Source of the DNA: JANNHK01 sp034408875
GTDB taxonomy: Bacteria; Actinomycetota; Acidimicrobiia; IMCC26256; PALSA-610
Direction of reading: 5' to 3'
DNA length: 10,031 nucleotides
Assembly: GCA_034408875.1 (NCBI GenBank)
Contig: JAWXCJ010000372.1
Coordinates: 1-10,031 of the forward strand
Below are positions 7,515-10,031 of the stretch, one piece after another (the stretch's first letter is position 1; each line of letters begins with the position of its first letter). The notes under the pieces were generated by a model that had not been told where the DNA came from, ran no database searches, and saw only the letters and a program-made list of their open reading frames with translations. The position numbers were made by a program, and so were the translations under genes.

Positions 7515-7530
7515 GTTCCGGTCGCGCGTA

Positions 7531-7548
7531 TCTGTTGTGGGCAACAGA
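7531..7548. terminator. Candidate bidirectional hairpin between convergent genes
   Basis: TCTGTTG (7531-7537) and CAACAGA (7542-7548) form a perfect 7 bp stem with the 4-base loop TGGG, centred in the 41 bp between the permease stop (7512-7514) and the recA stop (7558-7556). Its position suits a terminator for both genes. It lacks a T-tract on either side and is short, so its strength is doubtful. Confidence 0.45.
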
Positions 7549-7555
7549 GGGGCGC

Positions 7556-9679
7556 TCAGTCGATTTCGATGTCCTCGGACTCTTCGGCTTCGACCTCTTC
7601 GATGACCAGGTCGCCGATGCCCGATGCGGTGAGCACCTTGTCGCTGATCTCGACCATGAGGTCGACGTTGTCCTTCAGGAACTGCTTCACCTTCTCGCGG
7701 CCCTGACCGAGTTGCTCGCCCTCGTACGTGAACCACGCGCCCGACTTCTTCACGATGCCCAAGTCGACACCGATGTCGAGGACGGAGCCCTCACGGCTGA
7801 TCCCGTGGCCATACATGATGTCAAACTCGGCTTGTTTGAAGGGCGGACTGCACTTGTTCTTCGCCACCTTCACCCGCACGCGGTTGCCGACCATTTCGGC
7901 ACCGTCCTTGATGGTCTCCACGCGCCGGATGTCGAGTCTTACCGACGAGTAGAACTTCAGCGCGCGGCCGCCGGGGGTCGTTTCCGGTGAGTTGTGCACC
8001 ATGACACCGTCGGCGAAGTAGTTGTGACTTCCTTCGACTTCGATGTCGAACCGGTGCATCGACCGCGTCTTCGGCTTGATGTTGATCGACGTGATCGGGA
8101 GCGGCACCAATTCGTAGCGCATCTCACCGAACACCGGCTCGACCGCGAACCGCCCCCGGTACTTCGGCAGCAACTTGTAGTCCATCGACGGGTGTACGAA
8201 CGGCGCGATGAGCGCGTGGAGCTTCGCCGTCTCGTCCTTCGGGAAGACGAGGAAAGAGATCTGGCGAGCGCCCCGTTTCATGAGCCTCGGCCGAATACCC
8301 CATGTGTCGGCGAGGTACTCGGCCAACCGGACCCGAGTTGTCGGCTCCATGGCCTCGACACAGATCTCGCTGCGGCCGCTGCCTTCGCGGGTGCGTTCCT
8401 GTAGTCCTTTCGCCCGGCGCGTGAACCCGCCGTCGTCCATGTACCAGACGGCGAGCGACAACGGCGTCAGCCGTTTCAGGTAGTCGTGACCGAGCACCTT
8501 CTTGCCGCCGACGTACACGGCCTCGCGGAGCGGTGCGAGCTCAGGCAAGGGCTGCGCGTCGTGGAACACCGCCCCCTTCATGTTCGTCGAGCGGCTGACG
8601 CCGACGTTGGCGAACAGAGACGCCTTCCAGTCCGCGTACTCCGCCTGCTTCGCACCGTGACCCCACCGGAACCGGGCACCGTGACCGGAGCGCGTCGGCG
8701 ACAGCGAACCGTCGCCCATGAGCCCGCCGAGCAGCACCTGCCACTGGAAGTCGGAGAGGTAGTGCGGCACCGACTGGAGCACGCGATCGCCCTCGAGCAG
8801 CTCGCCGGCTTCGCGCCAGCCGCCCGGCGTGCGGATGAGGTGGTTCGCCGTCACGCCGAACTGCGCACGACCGTTCCCACCCGGCTTCGCCACCGTGAAC
8901 TGGAGGAACTCGTCGGTCACGCCGTTGTCGAACCAGTTCACGACCTGGCGCGGGACGACCTTGCCCAACTCGGAGTCGTACGAGAGCACCTCGACCGGCA
9001 TCCGCTGGTTGACAATCTTGCCGATCTTCTCCTGCGTGCCGTCGGCCAGCGTGATGCGAGTGCCATACGAGAAGCACCCAAACATGACCCCTATTTTTTC
9101 GCGCAACTGGTTGATGAAGATCGCAACGGTCTGCGACTTGGCCAGGTTGCCGGTGAGCTTGCGCAGCGCCTGGCTCATGAGCCGGGCCTGCAAGCCGACG
9201 TGGGTATCGCCCATCTCGCCTTCGATTTCGGCCCGGGGCACGAGCGCGGCGACCGAGTCGATCACCAGCACGTCGAGCGCGCCCGAACGGATGAGGATGT
9301 CGGCGATTTCGAGCGCCTGCTCCCCCGTATCGGGCTGGCTGATGAGTAGCTCGTCGACGTTCACGCCGATGGCCGACGCGTAGATCGGGTCCATCGCGTG
9401 CTCGGCGTCGATGTACGCGCACACGCCGCCGTTGCGTTGCGCCTCCGCGACCACGTGCGTGGCCAGTGTCGACTTACCCGACGACTCCGGCCCGAAGATC
9501 TCGATGATCCTTCCCCGAGGCAAACCGCCGATGCCCAAAGCGATGTCGAGCGCAAGCGCGCCGGTCGGGATCGCTGCGACCCCGACCCCGGTCTTCTCGC
9601 CGAGCTTCATGATCGAGCCCTTGCCGAACTGCTTGTCGATCTGGCCGAGTGCCATATCGAGCGCCTTATCCCGGTCCAC
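7556..9679 (-). CDS. recA: Recombinase RecA precursor containing an intein
   Basis: RecA forms filaments on single-stranded DNA, drives strand exchange and triggers LexA self-cleavage. The 707-residue precursor has RecA residues 1-201 and 564-707, joining to a 345-residue mature protein of normal length. Visible are IPTGALALDIALGIGGLPRG (37-56), the Walker A motif GPESSGKST (63-71), DAEHAMDP (91-98), Walker B LVIDSVAAL (138-146), and after the intein PETTPGGRALKFYSSVRLDIRR. The acidic C-terminus ends EEVEAEESEDIEID. The intein splits KIGVMFG from SPETTPGG, i.e. in DNA-binding loop L2, so the unspliced form should be inactive. The GTG start (9679-9677) is preceded by AGAGGGG with five-base spacing. 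Codons beside the intein are unusually AT-rich. A LexA box and two candidate promoters lie upstream. No recX follows; the next gene is a convergent permease. Confidence 0.97.
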   Translation of the reverse strand: MDRDKALDMALGQIDKQFGKGSIMKLGEKTGVGVAAIPTGALALDIALGIGGLPRGRIIEIFGPESSGKSTLATHVVAEAQRNGGVCAYIDAEHAMDPIYASAIGVNVDELLISQPDTGEQALEIADILIRSGALDVLVIDSVAALVPRAEIEGEMGDTHVGLQARLMSQALRKLTGNLAKSQTVAIFINQLREKIGVMFGCFSYGTRITLADGTQEKIGKIVNQRMPVEVLSYDSELGKVVPRQVVNWFDNGVTDEFLQFTVAKPGGNGRAQFGVTANHLIRTPGGWREAGELLEGDRVLQSVPHYLSDFQWQVLLGGLMGDGSLSPTRSGHGARFRWGHGAKQAEYADWKASLFANVGVSRSTNMKGAVFHDAQPLPELAPLREAVYVGGKKVLGHDYLKRLTPLSLAVWYMDDGGFTRRAKGLQERTREGSGRSEICVEAMEPTTRVRLAEYLADTWGIRPRLMKRGARQISFLVFPKDETAKLHALIAPFVHPSMDYKLLPKYRGRFAVEPVFGEMRYELVPLPITSINIKPKTRSMHRFDIEVEGSHNYFADGVMVHNSPETTPGGRALKFYSSVRLDIRRVETIKDGAEMVGNRVRVKVAKNKCSPPFKQAEFDIMYGHGISREGSVLDIGVDLGIVKKSGAWFTYEGEQLGQGREKVKQFLKDNVDLMVEISDKVLTASGIGDLVIEEVEAEESEDIEID
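7991..9076 (-). mobile_element. RecA intein with LAGLIDADG homing endonuclease
   Basis: Precursor residues 202-563 (362 residues) form an in-frame intein. The splicing parts are complete: C202 in CFSYGTRITLADG (block A), TANH at 277-280 in NHLIRTPGGWREAGEL (block B), RFDIEVEGSHNYFADG (543-558, block F), and VMVHN ending in H562-N563 (block G), followed by the +1 nucleophile S564. Between them lie two LAGLIDADG motifs, LLGGLMGDG (316-324, catalytic D323) and LAVWYMDDG (409-417, catalytic D416), so a monomeric homing endonuclease looks intact. The insertion point GVMFG|S-PETT is that of the M. leprae RecA intein, not that of M. tuberculosis (which is at KNK|CSPPFKQ and is empty here). Hand counts of two samples give 35/60 G+C at 8041-8100 within the intein against 41/60 at 9241-9300 in recA, consistent with a separate origin but too small to prove it. 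Confidence 0.96.
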
Positions 9680-9729
9680 TGGGACCCCTCTCTGCCGTGC
9701 GTTTGTGCTGTGGGGGAAGAACTCTGCGC

Positions 9730-9752
9730 AACCTAACGACGGGGTGAGACAA
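9730..9752 (-). promoter_or_regulatory. Proximal recA promoter, RecA-NDp/PafBC-like
   Basis: On the minus strand TTGTC (9752-9748) is followed after 12 bases by TAGGTT (9735-9730). This fits the spacing of the mycobacterial LexA-independent damage promoter, TTGTCRGTG-N8-TANNNT, in its first five bases and its -10 part, but the RGTG part reads TCAC and does not match. The expected transcription start is near 9723, about 44 bases before the recA start codon, close to the placing of P1 in M. tuberculosis as I recall it. Confidence 0.4.
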
Positions 9753-9807
9753 CTACGTCCGGCGATCTCCTCGGAGCCCCCGGACGTCGAATCACACGCT
9801 TGTCAGT

Positions 9808-9836
9808 ACCCTACAGACGAACACCCGTTCGGGCAA
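9808..9836 (-). promoter_or_regulatory. Distal recA promoter enclosing the SOS box
   Basis: TTGCCC (9836-9831) and TAGGGT (9813-9808) on the minus strand are separated by exactly 17 bases, and the LexA box fills most of that spacer. Neither hexamer is a strong match to the sigma-70 consensus, but the spacing and the operator position support a LexA-repressed recA promoter. Transcription would start near 9801, leaving a leader of about 120 bases. Confidence 0.5.
9818..9831. promoter_or_regulatory. LexA-binding site (SOS box)
   Basis: CGAAC (9818-9822), spacer ACCC (9823-9826) and GTTCG (9827-9831) form a perfect 5+5 dyad matching the actinobacterial/Gram-positive LexA consensus CGAAC-N4-GTTCG. 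It lies about 140 bp upstream of recA and about 90 bp upstream of the divergent metalloprotease gene. Repression of recA by LexA, relieved after DNA damage, is the expected role; an effect on the divergent gene is possible but not shown. Confidence 0.85.
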
Positions 9837-9841
9837 GGACC

Positions 9842-9865
9842 CCCGGTCGAAGACCGCCGACCGGG
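9842..9865. repeat. 8-bp inverted repeat in the recA/metalloprotease divergent region
   Basis: CCCGGTCG (9842-9849) and CGACCGGG (9858-9865) are perfect complements around an 8-base loop. The element lies between the SOS box and the divergent plus-strand gene. It could be an operator or a hairpin in a plus-strand leader; there is no T-tract to support a terminator. Confidence 0.4.
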
Positions 9866-9922
9866 AACGCCGGGCGGGTAAGAAGCGTTACACAAGGGAC
9901 ACCCCAAGGAACGGAAAGCCTC

Positions 9923-10031
9923 ATGCGCTCGACATTGCGCTTCGGACGGATCAAGGGCATCGAGATCGGTGCCCACTGGAGCCTGCTCGTCATCGGCGCG
10001 CTGGTCACCATGTCGCTCGCCACCGACACCC
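9923..10031 (+). CDS. Probable site-2-protease-like (M50) membrane metalloprotease, 5' end only
   Basis: Only the first 36 codons are in the window; the gene continues to the right. The visible N-terminus, MRSTLRFGRIKGIEIGAHWS followed by a hydrophobic stretch from about residue 21 (LLVIGALVTMSLA), matches the start typical of actinobacterial M50 zinc proteases of the Rip3/SpoIVFB-like group: a short FGR-x-x-GI-x-x-G-x-HWS segment leading into the first membrane helix. Such enzymes cleave substrates within the membrane, often anti-sigma factors. The catalytic HExxH and any CBS domains lie beyond the window and cannot be checked. ATG 9923 has GGAAAG four bases upstream and AAGGA further up. 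It is divergent from recA, with 243 bp between them holding the SOS box and an inverted repeat. Confidence 0.65.
   Translation, partial: MRSTLRFGRIKGIEIGAHWSLLVIGALVTMSLATDT

Noticed and set aside
7556..9679. Treating the 707-residue recA frame as a RecA fused to an unrelated endonuclease domain.
   Set aside because: The inserted part begins with Cys, ends with His-Asn before Ser, carries all intein blocks and restores a continuous RecA when removed, so it is an intein and not a domain fusion.
9800..9807. TTGTCAGT on the plus strand, a good match to the first part of the RecA-NDp/PafBC motif.
   Set aside because: No TANNNT follows at the required eight-base distance, it points away from recA, and it is over 110 bp from the plus-strand gene. 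It may be chance.

Overview
The window is GC-rich bacterial chromosome, almost certainly from the Actinomycetota. Three things point there. The gene order recA – miaB – miaA – dapF – hflX is the one known from mycobacteria and their relatives. An actinobacterial/Gram-positive type LexA box (CGAAC-N4-GTTCG) precedes recA. The RecA intein sits at the insertion site known from Mycobacterium leprae. DapD is of the long E. coli-like class rather than the divergent mycobacterial class, so a deep-branching lineage such as Acidimicrobiia seems more likely than Mycobacterium; that last step is inference.

Layout. From 6670 down to 96 the minus strand carries six tightly packed genes in transcription order: miaB, miaA, dapF, hflX, dapC, dapD. 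miaA/dapF and dapF/hflX overlap by ATGA and dapC/dapD by GTGA, hflX and dapC are 10 bp apart, and only miaB/miaA leave a 79 bp gap, so this looks like one operon. It joins tRNA A37 modification (MiaA, MiaB), a ribosome-associated GTPase (HflX) and three steps of the succinylase route to meso-diaminopimelate and lysine (DapD, DapC, DapF). A 31 bp direct repeat lies at the extreme left edge, its second copy overlapping the dapD stop codon.

Between this operon and recA lies a plus-strand TauE/SafE-type membrane permease (6795-7514), where many actinobacteria carry recX; no recX is visible. It converges on recA, with a small hairpin between the two stop codons.

recA (9679-7556, minus) encodes a 707-residue precursor: a 345-residue RecA interrupted by a 362-residue intein with both splicing blocks and a two-motif LAGLIDADG homing endonuclease apparently intact. 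The insertion is in DNA-binding loop L2, so protein splicing must precede recombinase activity. Upstream, a LexA box sits inside a distal promoter, and a proximal promoter resembles the LexA-independent damage promoter of mycobacterial recA. Divergently, at the right edge, begins a gene for a probable site-2-protease-like (M50) membrane metalloprotease, cut by the window end.

No tRNA, rRNA, insertion sequence or convincing CRISPR array was found. I see no wholly new multi-gene system; the most notable items are the recA intein with its atypical flanking codons, the two-promoter recA control region, the replacement of recX by a permease and the repeat at the left edge.
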